Positions 17,169-25,823 are shown, numbered from the stretch's first letter. The stretch is DNA of 64,000 nucleotides from JBGQOG01 sp052113705 (GCF_052113705.1 NZ_JBGQOG010000004.1:308121-372120), one strand, 5' to 3'. The notes: generated by a model from the letters alone, not told the origin. Made by a program: numbers and translations.

Positions 17169-18701
17169 TCAGTTCGCCGGGGCAGGGGTTTCCGCATCCG
17201 TCGGGGCCGCGTCCCCGGCGGGGGCCTCGGGCGTCGCGGCCTCGGGTGCGGCAGCGTCACCGCCCTCTGTTGCCACCGGGGCAGGGGCCGCTTCCTTCAG
17301 CACATTGTCCGACCAATCGCCGGTGGCCACTTCGCCGCTGGCGTATTTCATCGTGCCCTGACCCTGACGGCGGCCCTTGGCGAAATGGCCCTCATAGGTG
17401 TCGCCATTGGCATAGGTGGCGATGCCGGTGCCGTCGATCTCGCCCGCCTTCCACGCGCCCTCATAGCGGAAGCCATCGGGCGTGGTCAGCACCCCTTGCC
17501 CCTCGCGCTGACCGCCGACAAAGCCGCCGGTGTAGATGGTGCCATCGGCATAGGTGGCCACGCCCTGACCGTGGCGCTGACCATCGAGCCAGTCGCCCTC
17601 ATAGATATAGCCGTCGGGATAGGTCATCCGGCCCTTGCCCTCGGTCTTGGCGGCCTTGAATTCGCCCTCATAGACCAGACCGTTGGCATAGCGCGCGGTG
17701 CCGGTGCCCTCGATCACGCCTGCGGACCAGCCGCCTTCGTAGCTTGAGCCGTCCTTGTAGGTGATCTTGCCGATGCCATCGGGCAGGTCCGCCTTGAACT
17801 GCCCCTCATAGACCGAGCCATCGGGATAGGTGACGCGGCCCTGACCCTCGATGCGGCCCTCATGCCAGTCGCCGGTGTAGACATAGCCATCGGTGCCGGT
17901 GAAGGTGCCCTTGCCCTCGCGCTTGTCGGCCAGAAAAGTGCCGTCATAGACATCGCCATTGGCATAGGTGACGCGGCCCGGGCCTTGCCGCTTGCCTGCC
18001 ACCATCTCCCCTTCGTAGAGGTCGCCATTGGCCTGTTTCAACCGGCCGGGACCGTCCATCTCGCCCTGCGCCCAGACACCTTCGTAGGTCAGCCCGTCGG
18101 CCATGGTCAGCGTGCCTTGCCCCGCGCGCAGGCCCGCGATCATCCCGCCCTCATAGACCGCGCCATCGGGATAGGTGATCTTGCCCTTGCCCTGCTTGAC
18201 ACCGGCCAGCCAGTCACCCTCATAGCGGTAGCCGCCGGGGCTTTCCATCACGCCGGTGCCATTGTGCATCGCCTTCAGGAAGTCGCCCGTATAGCTGGTG
18301 CCATTGGCGTAATGCGCCGTGCCCTTGCCGGTGATTTCCCCCGCGACCCAGTCGCCCTCATAGGTGCCGCCGTCCGAGAAGGTGATCTTGCCCTTGCCGT
18401 TCGGCTTGCCGCGGGCAAACTGCCCCTCATAGACCGAGCCATTGGGGAATTTCGCGCGGCCCTCTCCCAGGATCTCGCCATCGACCCAGTCGCCTTCGTA
18501 TTCATAGCCGTTCGGCAGACGGTAGATGCCGCGCCCATGCTGCTTGCCATTGCGGAAGGTGCCTTCGTAATAGCCGCCATCCTCATATTGCTTGCTGGCT
18601 GTTTCCTGTGCAGCGGCCAGACCGGGGGCGAGGGCCAGGCCCGCCGCCAATCCCGCCGAAAGCGCCATCATGCCCCATCCCGCCAATAGCCTGCGCGTCA
18701 T
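17169..18701 (-). CDS. Secreted MORN-repeat protein (18 repeats)
   Basis: A 510-residue protein with a Sec signal peptide (LAAGLALAPGLAAA, cleavage near residue 31), then about 18 tandem MORN units of exactly 23 residues, each of the type YEGxWxxGxxxGxGxxxYxDG, and a C-terminal Ala/Pro/Glu-rich tail from about residue 470. MORN arrays form extended beta-hairpin ribbons that bind membranes or proteins, so a periplasmic or surface scaffold is plausible. It carries no catalytic domain. The array is unusually long and regular for a bacterium. The function is unknown and no operon partner is present on its strand. Confidence 0.88.
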   Translation of the reverse strand: MTRRLLAGWGMMALSAGLAAGLALAPGLAAAQETASKQYEDGGYYEGTFRNGKQHGRGIYRLPNGYEYEGDWVDGEILGEGRAKFPNGSVYEGQFARGKPNGKGKITFSDGGTYEGDWVAGEITGKGTAHYANGTSYTGDFLKAMHNGTGVMESPGGYRYEGDWLAGVKQGKGKITYPDGAVYEGGMIAGLRAGQGTLTMADGLTYEGVWAQGEMDGPGRLKQANGDLYEGEMVAGKRQGPGRVTYANGDVYDGTFLADKREGKGTFTGTDGYVYTGDWHEGRIEGQGRVTYPDGSVYEGQFKADLPDGIGKITYKDGSSYEGGWSAGVIEGTGTARYANGLVYEGEFKAAKTEGKGRMTYPDGYIYEGDWLDGQRHGQGVATYADGTIYTGGFVGGQREGQGVLTTPDGFRYEGAWKAGEIDGTGIATYANGDTYEGHFAKGRRQGQGTMKYASGEVATGDWSDNVLKEAAPAPVATEGGDAAAPEAATPEAPAGDAAPTDAETPAPAN

Positions 18702-19006
18702 CCGTGCCGTCTCCTGAATTCTTCTTGGGCCAGATCATGGGCCAGTGTCTTGAGCCAGTTCATGGGGCAGTGTGGCGTGCGGCGGCAAAGTATTCCCTTG
18801 CGTCGCTGGCGCTGCACCCGGCGCGGATCAGCCTATCGGCTGGGGCAGGGCCTGACAAGCGGGCGCACGGATGTGCCGGGAAAGCTGGCGGAAATTTGTC
18901 CGCGCGGCCCGATGCTGCGGCAGCACGCGCAACCCGGCCCTGCGGCATTCCGGCTTTTCCTCGGCCCCGAACCTGCTAAACCGTTGCAAACGATCCGGAG
19001 ATGCCC
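18702..19006. other. 305-base divergent intergenic region (MORN gene / nadE)
   Basis: Upstream of both the MORN gene (minus) and nadE (plus), so it should hold both promoters. It contains the short direct repeat listed at 18730-18772 nearer the MORN gene. CCGGAG just before 19001 is the nadE ribosome-binding site. Nothing else stands out. Confidence 0.5.
18730..18772. repeat. Two 18-base direct repeats upstream of the MORN gene
   Basis: CCAGATCATGGGCCAGTG (18730-18747) and CCAGTTCATGGGGCAGTG (18755-18772) match at 16 of 18 positions with a 25-base period. They lie 30-70 bases upstream of the MORN start, a suitable place for paired regulator sites. No known factor matches. Confidence 0.45.
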
Positions 19007-20665
19007 ATGGCCGAGACATTCCGCCTCACCCTCGCGCAATTGAACCCCACGGTGGGGGCGTTTGACGCCAATACCGCCAAAGCCCGCGCCGCCTGGGAGG
19101 CGGGCCGCGCAGCGGGGGCCGATTTCGTGGCGCTGCCCGAGATGTTCCTGACCGGCTATCAGACGCAGGATCTGGTGATGAAGCCTGCCTTTGCCGCCGA
19201 TGCCATGGCGCGGATCGAGGCGCTGGCGGCAGAGCTGACCGGGGGGCCGGCGCTGGGCATCGGCGCGCCCTACCGGGATGAGAGCGGGCTTTACAACGCC
19301 TATTTCATCCTGAAGGACGGCAAGATCCTTGCGCGGATGCTGAAGCACAACCTGCCGAATGACGATGTGTTCGACGAGGTGCGGCTGTTCAAATCCGGGC
19401 CGATTTCCGGCCCCTACCGCCTCGGGCCGCTGATCATCGGCTCGCCCGTCTGCGAGGATGCCTGGCACCCGGAAGTGGCGGAAACCCTGCAGGAAACCGG
19501 CGCCGAGATCCTGTTCGTGCCCAATGGCTCGCCCTACCGGCGGCAAAAGCTGGAGCTGCGGCAGAATGTGACCGTGGCACGGGTAATCGAAACCGGGCTG
19601 CCGCTGATCTACCTGAATGCGGTCGGCGGCCAGGACGATCAGCTCTTTGACGGGGCGAGCTTCGCGCTGAATCCTGGCGGCGAGCTGGCGCTGCAATTGC
19701 CGCCCTTCGAGGAGGTGATCGAGCATCTCGACCTCGAAAAACGCCCCGAAGGCTGGCGCATCCTGCCCGGCCGCCGTGATCTGCAGCCGGATGACTGGCA
19801 GCAGGATTACCATGCGATGGTGCTCGGCCTGCGCGACTACCTGCAGAAATCCGGGTTTTCCAAAGTGCTCCTTGGCATGTCGGGCGGCATCGATTCCGCG
19901 CTGGTGGCGACGATTGCCGCCGATGCCATCGGCCCCGGGAATGTCCGCTGCGTGATGCTGCCCTCGGAATTCACCTCCGCGCATTCGCTGGAGGATGCCA
20001 CCGATTGCGCCGCCCGCCTTGGCACCCGCATCGACACCCTGCCCATCGAGGGCCCCCGCGCGGCGGTCGAGGCGGCGCTTGCGCCGCTGATGGCGGGCAC
20101 CAAGCCCGACGTCACCGAAGAAAACCTGCAATCGCGGCTGCGCGGCCTTCTCCTGATGGCGCTGTCGAACAAATTCGGCGAGATGCTGCTGACCACCGGC
20201 AATAAATCCGAAATGGCCGTGGGCTATTGCACGATCTATGGCGATATGTCGGGCGGCTATAACCCGCTGAAAGACCTCTACAAGACCCGGGTCTTTGAAA
20301 CCTGCCGCTGGCGCAACACCCATCACTTGCCCTGGATGCTGGCCCCGCAAGGCGAAGTCATCCCGCCGCGCATCATCGACAAACCCCCCAGCGCGGAACT
20401 GCGCGCCGACCAGAAAGACGAGGACAGCCTGCCCCCCTATGAGGTGCTGGACGCGATCCTCGAACGCCTCGTCGAACAGGAACAATCGGTGGCCGAGATC
20501 GTGGCTTCAGGCTTTGACCGTGCCACGGTGAAACGCATTGAGCATCTCCTCTACATCAGCGAGTGGAAGCGCTTCCAATCCGCCCCCGGCCCCCGGCTGA
20601 CCACCCGCGCCTTCTGGCTCGACCGCCGCTATCCGATCGTCAACCGCTGGCGCGATTCCAGCTGA
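19007..20665 (+). CDS. nadE: Glutamine-dependent NAD+ synthetase
   Basis: A 552-residue two-domain enzyme that makes NAD+ from nicotinate adenine dinucleotide. The N-terminal nitrilase-type glutaminase (about 1-270) frees ammonia: Glu in VALPEMFLTGYQ, Lys in RMLKHNLPNDDVFDE, Cys in IGSPVCEDAW. The C-terminal synthetase (from about 280) has the ATP-pyrophosphatase P-loop LGMSGGIDSALVATIAAD and LLTTGNKSEMAVGYCTIYGD. I chose ATG 19007 over 19001 because CGGAG overlaps the earlier codon. It is the final step of NAD synthesis and essential in most bacteria. Confidence 0.95.
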   Translation: MAETFRLTLAQLNPTVGAFDANTAKARAAWEAGRAAGADFVALPEMFLTGYQTQDLVMKPAFAADAMARIEALAAELTGGPALGIGAPYRDESGLYNAYFILKDGKILARMLKHNLPNDDVFDEVRLFKSGPISGPYRLGPLIIGSPVCEDAWHPEVAETLQETGAEILFVPNGSPYRRQKLELRQNVTVARVIETGLPLIYLNAVGGQDDQLFDGASFALNPGGELALQLPPFEEVIEHLDLEKRPEGWRILPGRRDLQPDDWQQDYHAMVLGLRDYLQKSGFSKVLLGMSGGIDSALVATIAADAIGPGNVRCVMLPSEFTSAHSLEDATDCAARLGTRIDTLPIEGPRAAVEAALAPLMAGTKPDVTEENLQSRLRGLLLMALSNKFGEMLLTTGNKSEMAVGYCTIYGDMSGGYNPLKDLYKTRVFETCRWRNTHHLPWMLAPQGEVIPPRIIDKPPSAELRADQKDEDSLPPYEVLDAILERLVEQEQSVAEIVASGFDRATVKRIEHLLYISEWKRFQSAPGPRLTTRAFWLDRRYPIVNRWRDSS

Positions 20666-20667
20666 GG

Positions 20668-20699
20668 CTTTGCCTGATCTGAAATATCCCGGGGGGAGG
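20668..20699 (+). repeat. Copy of a dispersed intergenic repeat
   Basis: CTTTGCCTGATCTGAAATAT followed by CCCGGGGGGAGG, directly after the nadE stop and before the convergent pfkB stop. The same core occurs at 25363, 30773, 40252 and 48540, always 3' of a gene. Confidence 0.55.
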
Positions 20700-20728
20700 C
20701 CGCAGGCCGGGGGGCAGCGCCCCCCTTC

Positions 20729-21772
20729 CTACATCTGTGCCACCACACAATCCGGCAAGATGCGCGCCACATCCGCGCCCTGACAAAGCTCAGTTGCCTC
20801 GGTCATCACCGCCGCCGCCGCTGCCGCCGTCCCCTGCCGCAGCGCGCCGGGCAGATCCGAACCCTGCGCGAGGGCAAGGGTGAACCCCGCCATGAAACTG
20901 TCGCCCGCGCCGACTTTTGAGCGCACCGGCACCACCGGCGGGCGGCAGTGCCAGCGCCCCTTGTCCGAGACCGCAACTGACCCCTCGGCCCCCCGCGCAA
21001 TCACCACCACCTGCGCAAGGCCCGCCGCCACCAATGTCGCGGCGAAGGTGGCGGTTTCGGCAAGGGCGGGCAAGGCGCGTCCCGCCAGCGTCTCTGCTTC
21101 GGTGTCATCCATGCGCAAGACCGCGATCCCCGGCGCAGGCCTCTCGCGCAGATGCGCCAGCGCCGGGCCGGAGGTGTCAAGCAGCAAGGCGGCGCCGCGC
21201 GCCTGTGCCAAAGCGGCCAGCGCTGCGGGGAAATCCTGGGGCACCCCGGGCGGCTGGCTGCCCGAAAGCACCACAAAGGCAGAGGCATCCGCCAGCGCCA
21301 GACCGGGGCGCGCGCCGGGCGCCGCCATTTGAGCGGAGAGGGGGGCCGCTGCGGCGGGCGGCGCTGCAGGACAGGTTTCGGGGGGCAGCAGGCCGGCAAT
21401 CGCCTGCAGGGCCGCCGCTGTATCCTTGGCCTGCCACATCGGCCCTGGCATCACAAAGCGGTATTGCTGCCCGCTCGCCTCCTCGGTCACCGTCAGCGAT
21501 TGCCGGGTCGGGCCGGGCGCGGGAAACGCCGCCACTTTGATTTCTGTCTGCCCCAGCAGGGCGGCGATTTCCGCCCCCGCAGGCCCCGCCAGCGCGACAA
21601 AGGCGGTCGAGGTCCCGCCCATCCGCAGCAGCGCCCGGCTGATGTTGATGCCCCCGCCGCCGGGGTCGCTGTGCGGCGCGGTGCAGCGCAACTTCACCTC
21701 GGCGGTGACCTGCGGCGTCGTGCTGGCCAGATCGAGCGCGGGGTTCAGCGTGAGGGTCAGGATCGGGCGCAT
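20729..21772 (-). CDS. pfkB: 6-phosphofructokinase II (PfkB family)
   Basis: A 347-residue ribokinase-fold kinase close to E. coli PfkB, which phosphorylates fructose 6-phosphate. Shared marks are LTLNPALDLAS at the N-terminus, KLRCTAPHSDPGGGGINISR near residue 25, SGQQYRFVMPGP, LSGSQPPGVP, and the catalytic VGAGDSFMAGF with Asp as base. A Pro/Ala-rich insertion of about 35 residues sits near residues 125-160 and is absent from the E. coli enzyme. The true start (MRPILTLTLNP) has GGAGAG upstream; the frame is open far beyond it. Related 1-phosphofructokinase or tagatose kinases are the alternative. Confidence 0.85.
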   Translation of the reverse strand: MRPILTLTLNPALDLASTTPQVTAEVKLRCTAPHSDPGGGGINISRALLRMGGTSTAFVALAGPAGAEIAALLGQTEIKVAAFPAPGPTRQSLTVTEEASGQQYRFVMPGPMWQAKDTAAALQAIAGLLPPETCPAAPPAAAAPLSAQMAAPGARPGLALADASAFVVLSGSQPPGVPQDFPAALAALAQARGAALLLDTSGPALAHLRERPAPGIAVLRMDDTEAETLAGRALPALAETATFAATLVAAGLAQVVVIARGAEGSVAVSDKGRWHCRPPVVPVRSKVGAGDSFMAGFTLALAQGSDLPGALRQGTAAAAAAVMTEATELCQGADVARILPDCVVAQM

Positions 21773-22163
21773 CGGTGTCTCTCCTGCCGGATGGCGGGCG
21801 GGCTTGCGGGACCGGGCGGGGCGCGCCGGGCCCTCAACGGGGGCGCAAAGCGGCGGCCCGGCGGTGGGACGGCTGCCACCAGTGTGACACGTCGGGCGCG
21901 GCGCTCCAAGGGCTCCTGTGCCGGGGTGTTTGGGGTGTCGGCGGGCCGTCGGGGCATCCCGGGTGGAGATCCGGCATGGCAGGCGCCTGGATGGGGCATG
22001 GCGGGGGACGCCGCGTGTGACAGAAAGCGCCGCGGATGTTTCACCCTTGAAACACAGGGGTGCGGCGGCATGTCGCAGCCTGTCAGACCGGGACATGCGG
22101 CGCGCGTAATCTGTCCTTAAGCCCGTTCTGCAAGGGTCACGACCATGTAATGAGGAGCGTTTG
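21773..22163. other. 391-base divergent intergenic region
   Basis: Between pfkB (minus) and the 69-residue gene (plus). It holds the strong 18-bp palindrome at 22037-22054 and a purine-rich ribosome-binding site (GAGGAG) before 22164. No credible gene: the open frames crossing it lack ribosome-binding sites and family features. Confidence 0.5.
22037..22054. promoter_or_regulatory. 18-bp palindromic operator candidate
   Basis: TGTTTCA-CCCT-TGAAACA is a perfect 7-4-7 inverted repeat about 110 bases before a two-gene unit of unknown function. It is too AT-rich relative to its surroundings to be chance-like. It could be bound by a dimeric regulator; none is encoded nearby. Confidence 0.5.
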
Positions 22164-22373
22164 ATGATTCCCGAAGCCAATGACCCGCGTTGGTCCCGCG
22201 TGCTGACCAGCGAAAGTGACCTGAGTGCTGCCTCCCTCGCCACCCGCATCCTTGTGACGCGTTTGCGGCGTGAGGTGAAGTCGGCGCCCGCCGTGCTGTC
22301 CTCGAAAATCGGTGAGCTGCGCGACTTCGTCGGCAAGAACACCTTTGCGCATGCCGATGTGGCGCGCTTCTGA
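22164..22373 (+). CDS. Small conserved-looking protein of unknown function (69 aa)
   Basis: A 69-residue soluble protein beginning MIPEANDPRWSRVL, predicted mostly helical (SAASLATRILVTRLRREVKS; KIGELRDFVGKNTF) with no signal peptide or cysteine. GAGGAG precedes the ATG. It lies 24 bases before the 329-residue gene at 22398, so the two probably form one transcript. I do not recognise the family; a small partner or regulator of its neighbour is possible. A TTG three bases upstream is an unlikely alternative start. Confidence 0.65.
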   Translation: MIPEANDPRWSRVLTSESDLSAASLATRILVTRLRREVKSAPAVLSSKIGELRDFVGKNTFAHADVARF

Positions 22374-22397
22374 CCCTGTTCATCTGAGGAGAGACCC

Positions 22398-23387
22398 ATG
22401 AAGAATGAAATGTTGACGGTCGCGGAAGCGGCAGAGCGGATCACCTCGGGCGCCGTGATGGCGATTGCCGGGGCAGAGGAGCTGCTGGCAGGTCTGCCGC
22501 GCGGCCGCTGGATCGGCGGTACCTCGGTCTATTTCGTGACCGAAACCGGCGGCGCGGTGGTCCGCGACCGGTTGTTCTGCACGACCTTCCCGGAAGCCAC
22601 CGATGCGACGGCACGCCATGTGGATGTGGCGGGCCTGCCGGGCCTCGCCTCGGGCTATCACCCACATGGCTTCACGATGATCATGATCCCGGCCTTCTCG
22701 ACCGCGCATTCGGATTTCGCGGTGCATGGCCAGGAATATGACGGCCTGTTCAACCAGCCGCTTCTGGGCTGGATCACCGGCGTGCATCTGGAAGATGTGG
22801 GCAAATGCGCCCCGATGGTCTTTGATGGCGCGACCGGGATTGGCTATGACGAAGGCGCGGTGCTGTTGCATGTGGCGCTGCCGGCGGAAGCCAGCATCGA
22901 CCTTGATATCCTGAACATCTTTGCGCAGGGCGACGCCGAAGAGCACCGCTTTGTCTTTTCGGACAACGGCTTCTCGACGAAGACGGCCACGGTCGGCGGC
23001 ACCCCGGTGGATCTGGCTAAATACATCGCGGAGAAAGGCATCGACACCCGCCTGCCGCTGGTGGCCAACTATGCCGGGGCGCTGGTCAATGTCTCGATCC
23101 AGTCGATTGATGCCGAGACCGGCGAAGTGAAGTTCTACGCGCCGATCGTGGCGGGCGTGGAATACCGCCTCGCGGGCGCGCTCGGCAGCTATGCCGAGGC
23201 CTTTGCCAAGGGCACGGACGGCGCGGGCGAGGGGCAGTATTCGTGCAACTGCATCCTGAACTACCTCTATGGCGATCTGGAGGGCAAAAAGACCGGTAAA
23301 TTCACCGGGCCGGTCACCTTCGGCGAAATCGCCTATATCCTGCTGAACCAGACCATGGTGCGCATGGACATTGGCACCGCTGCCTGA
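22398..23387 (+). CDS. Uncharacterised conserved protein (DUF6976-like)
   Basis: A 329-residue cytosolic protein with no signal peptide or membrane helix. It opens with LTVAEAAERITSGAVMAIAG, has a PRGRWIGGTSVYFVTETGG loop, and ends with a cysteine motif YSCNCILNYLYGDLEGKKTG near residue 285. The layout and C-terminal cysteines recall FIST-type sensory domains, but I cannot confirm that. I believe the family is an unannotated DUF seen in purple bacteria. A GAGGAGAG ribosome-binding site precedes the start and a strong terminator follows the stop. It is co-directional with the 69-residue gene 24 bases upstream. Confidence 0.75.
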   Translation: MKNEMLTVAEAAERITSGAVMAIAGAEELLAGLPRGRWIGGTSVYFVTETGGAVVRDRLFCTTFPEATDATARHVDVAGLPGLASGYHPHGFTMIMIPAFSTAHSDFAVHGQEYDGLFNQPLLGWITGVHLEDVGKCAPMVFDGATGIGYDEGAVLLHVALPAEASIDLDILNIFAQGDAEEHRFVFSDNGFSTKTATVGGTPVDLAKYIAEKGIDTRLPLVANYAGALVNVSIQSIDAETGEVKFYAPIVAGVEYRLAGALGSYAEAFAKGTDGAGEGQYSCNCILNYLYGDLEGKKTGKFTGPVTFGEIAYILLNQTMVRMDIGTAA

Positions 23388-23412
23388 TCGGGCACGCAAC
23401 ACTGTCGGTAAA

Positions 23413-23435
23413 GGGGGCGTTTTCGCCCCCTTTTT
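23413..23435 (+). terminator. Rho-independent terminator
   Basis: GGGGGCG-TTTT-CGCCCCC followed by TTTTT, 25 bases after the 329-residue gene stop. A textbook hairpin and U-tract that ends this two-gene transcript. Confidence 0.92.
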
Positions 23436-23493
23436 CATGCCTGCCTGCCCTTTTTATGCCCGCCGGCCGGCGCCGTGGGACCGTGGCGCGGTC

Positions 23494-23901
23494 TCAGGTC
23501 CACCATTCATCAATGGCGGCAATCTCGTCATCCGACCAGCCGAAATGATGGGCGAGTTCATGCACATAGACATGCGCCACCAGCGCCTCGAGCGCGATAT
23601 CGCCCCGGTCCGCCCATTCATCGAGGATCGGCCGGCGAAAGAGCCGGATCGTGTCGGGCGCCGTCGGCATGTCCATCACCGACTTTTCCGGCAGCGGGAT
23701 GCCTTCATAGACGCCGGTCAGCTCGAACGGGTCCTCGATCTGCATCTCGGCGAGCAGGGCGGGCTCGGCGAAATCCTCGACGATCAGCGCCACGCTGGCC
23801 GCCGCCGGCGCAAAGGCCGCGGGCAGGGCCGCGCGGGCCGCCAGCGCCATCTCGGTCATATCGTCCAGTGTGGGGGCACAAACCCCGTTCCATTCCGGCA
23901 T
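23494..23901 (-). CDS. Minimal zincin-type metallopeptidase family protein
   Basis: A 135-residue protein with the zinc-binding signature HVYVHELAHHFGWSDDEI near the C-terminus, the extended HExxHxxGxxD form of the minimal zincins (DUF1025 family). No signal peptide. Substrate unknown. Its stop is about 60 bases from the terminator of the convergent gene, and its start is 77 bases from the divergent gltX start, so the two share a short promoter region. Confidence 0.85.
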   Translation of the reverse strand: MPEWNGVCAPTLDDMTEMALAARAALPAAFAPAAASVALIVEDFAEPALLAEMQIEDPFELTGVYEGIPLPEKSVMDMPTAPDTIRLFRRPILDEWADRGDIALEALVAHVYVHELAHHFGWSDDEIAAIDEWWT

Positions 23902-23978
23902 TGCATGGCCCTCCTGCAGCCCCAGATATGGACAAAAGCCCCGCCTTGTGAAAGAGCGAAGGCAACAGGAGAACCCCG

Positions 23979-25307
23979 ATGACCACCATCACCCGTTTCG
24001 CCCCTTCGCCCACCGGTTACATCCATGTGGGCAACCTGCGCACCGCGCTGTTCAACTATCTGATCGCCCGCAAATCCGGCGGCCAGTTCATCCTGCGTCT
24101 GGACGACACCGACCGTGAGCGCTCCAAGCAGGAATATGTCGATGCGCTGATGCAGGATCTGGAATGGCTGGGCCTGACCTGGGACAAGGTCGAGCGGCAA
24201 TCGCTGCGGCTGGAGCGCTATGCCGAACAGGCAGAAGTGCTGAAAGCCGCGGGCCGGTTCTATGAATGCTTTGAGACGCCGACCGAGCTCGACCTCAAGC
24301 GCAAGAAACAGCTGAACATGGGCAAGCCGCCGGTCTATGACCGCTCGAGCCTGCATCTGAGCGAAGAGGAGCGCGCCAAAATGCGCGCCGAGGGCCGCGA
24401 TGGCTATTGGCGGTTCCAGCTGAACCAGACCCGCATCGAATGGCCCGACGGCATTCTGGGCGACATCTCGATTGATGCGGGCTCGGTCTCGGACCCGGTG
24501 CTGATCCGGGCCGATGGGCAGGTGCTTTATACCTTCGCCTCTTCGGTGGATGATGTGGATATGGGCGTGACCCATATCGTGCGCGGCGCGGACCATGTCA
24601 CCAACACCGCGACGCAGATCCAGATCATGGAAGCCATGGGTGGCACGCCGCCGCGCTTTGCCCACCACAGCCTGCTGACCGGGCCGGGCGGCGAGGAGCT
24701 GTCGAAACGTCTGGGCACCCTGTCGCTGCGCGATTTGCGCGCCCGCGGGATTGCACCCGAGGCTTTGCTGAGCCTGATGGCGCGGCTGGGGTCGAGCCAG
24801 CCGGTGGAACTGCGGATGACGCTGGATGAGATCGCCGAGGGCTTTGACATCAGCCAGTTTGGCGCCGCGCCCACGAAATTCGACGCCGAGGATCTGGTGC
24901 CGCTGACGCGCGAGCGCAACCAGCAGCTGCCTTTCACGGCGGTGGAAAGCCGGATCCATGCTCTCGGCGTGCCCGCGGCCATGGCCGAGAAATTCTGGCA
25001 TGTCGCCTCGAAGAACATCGACACGCTGGAGGATCTGAAGCATTGGGCCGAGCTGGTGCTCGACGGTGCCGAGCCGGTGATCGATGCGGAAGATGCGGAA
25101 TTTGTGCAGACCGCCTTGTCGCTTCTGCCCGAGGCGCCGTTCACCGAGACGAGCTGGTCGGAATGGACGGCTGTGGTGAAGGCGGAAACTGGGCGCAAGG
25201 GCAAGGGGCTGTTCATGCCGCTGCGCAAGGCGCTGACGGGCCAGGCACATGGGCCGGACATGGGCGATCTGATGCCCTTGTTGCAAAAGGTCCGCGCCAA
25301 GGGCTGA
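23979..25307 (+). CDS. gltX: Glutamate--tRNA ligase (second alphaproteobacterial type)
   Basis: A 442-residue class I synthetase that charges tRNA-Glu, and probably tRNA-Gln for later amidation by GatCAB, whose genes lie at 49.5 kb. The HIGH-equivalent is in RFAPSPTGYIHVGNLRTAL at the N-terminus; RLDDTDRERSK follows, and the KMSKS-equivalent reads EELSKRLGTLSL near residue 243, with Glu where most relatives have Lys. It is shorter than the E. coli enzyme (471) and fits the GltX form that alphaproteobacteria often carry as one of two paralogues. Ribosome-binding site ACAGGAG. A second gltX elsewhere in the genome would be expected. Confidence 0.92.
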   Translation: MTTITRFAPSPTGYIHVGNLRTALFNYLIARKSGGQFILRLDDTDRERSKQEYVDALMQDLEWLGLTWDKVERQSLRLERYAEQAEVLKAAGRFYECFETPTELDLKRKKQLNMGKPPVYDRSSLHLSEEERAKMRAEGRDGYWRFQLNQTRIEWPDGILGDISIDAGSVSDPVLIRADGQVLYTFASSVDDVDMGVTHIVRGADHVTNTATQIQIMEAMGGTPPRFAHHSLLTGPGGEELSKRLGTLSLRDLRARGIAPEALLSLMARLGSSQPVELRMTLDEIAEGFDISQFGAAPTKFDAEDLVPLTRERNQQLPFTAVESRIHALGVPAAMAEKFWHVASKNIDTLEDLKHWAELVLDGAEPVIDAEDAEFVQTALSLLPEAPFTETSWSEWTAVVKAETGRKGKGLFMPLRKALTGQAHGPDMGDLMPLLQKVRAKG

Positions 25308-25362
25308 GGCTTGGGCCGGGTTCCGCCCGGTCGCGGACGGAGGGGCGGGGCGCTGCCCCGTG

Positions 25363-25388
25363 CCCCGGGATATTTTGAACGAAGCAAG
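25363..25388 (-). repeat. Diverged copy of the dispersed intergenic repeat
   Basis: CCCCGGGATATTTTGAACGA and the following AGCAAG match the reverse form of the repeat at 40252 (GGGGATATTTT core), between the convergent gltX and VOC genes. The weakest of the five copies. Confidence 0.4.
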
Positions 25389-25418
25389 GGGTGGGGCGTG
25401 GGCTCTGCCCCTTTGCTG

Positions 25419-25823
25419 TTACAGGCCCCAGATATGGGCTTCGGCGATCTCGACCGAATTGCCCGCCGGGTCGCGCAGATAGAGCGAGCGGCCGCCGCCG
25501 GGCCAGTGGTGTTCATGTTCGAGGGGGATGTGGGCTTGGGTGAGGGCGTCGCGCCAGGCGTCAAGCTCGGCGGCGGTTTCGGCGCGAAAGCAGATATGGC
25601 CGGGGCCCCGCGCGCCATGCGCCGGGATGTCGCCCTGTTGCGCCGGGTCTGAGGCGGGGCCGGGGGCGAAGATCAGCAGCATCTGGCTGCCGCAGCGCAG
25701 GAAGTTGAAGCGGCCGGACAGGGCGCGGATCTCGGTCAGGCCGAAATGCCGGGTGTAAAAGGTGGCGCAGGCCTGTGGATCCTCGGCGTAGAGGACGGTT
25801 TCGAGAATGGCGGTGGGGTGCAT
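25419..25823 (-). CDS. VOC family protein (glyoxalase/bleomycin-resistance fold)
   Basis: A 134-residue protein with paired beta-alpha-beta-beta-beta modules: an N-terminal ILETVLYAEDPQACATFYTRHFG and a C-terminal LYLRDPAGNSVEIAEAHIWGL, typical of vicinal oxygen chelate enzymes. Candidate metal ligands are a His in GPGHICFRAET and Glu in VEIAE. Substrate unknown. It is convergent with gltX and divergent from the riboswitch-gcv unit. Confidence 0.82.
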   Translation of the reverse strand: MHPTAILETVLYAEDPQACATFYTRHFGLTEIRALSGRFNFLRCGSQMLLIFAPGPASDPAQQGDIPAHGARGPGHICFRAETAAELDAWRDALTQAHIPLEHEHHWPGGGRSLYLRDPAGNSVEIAEAHIWGL

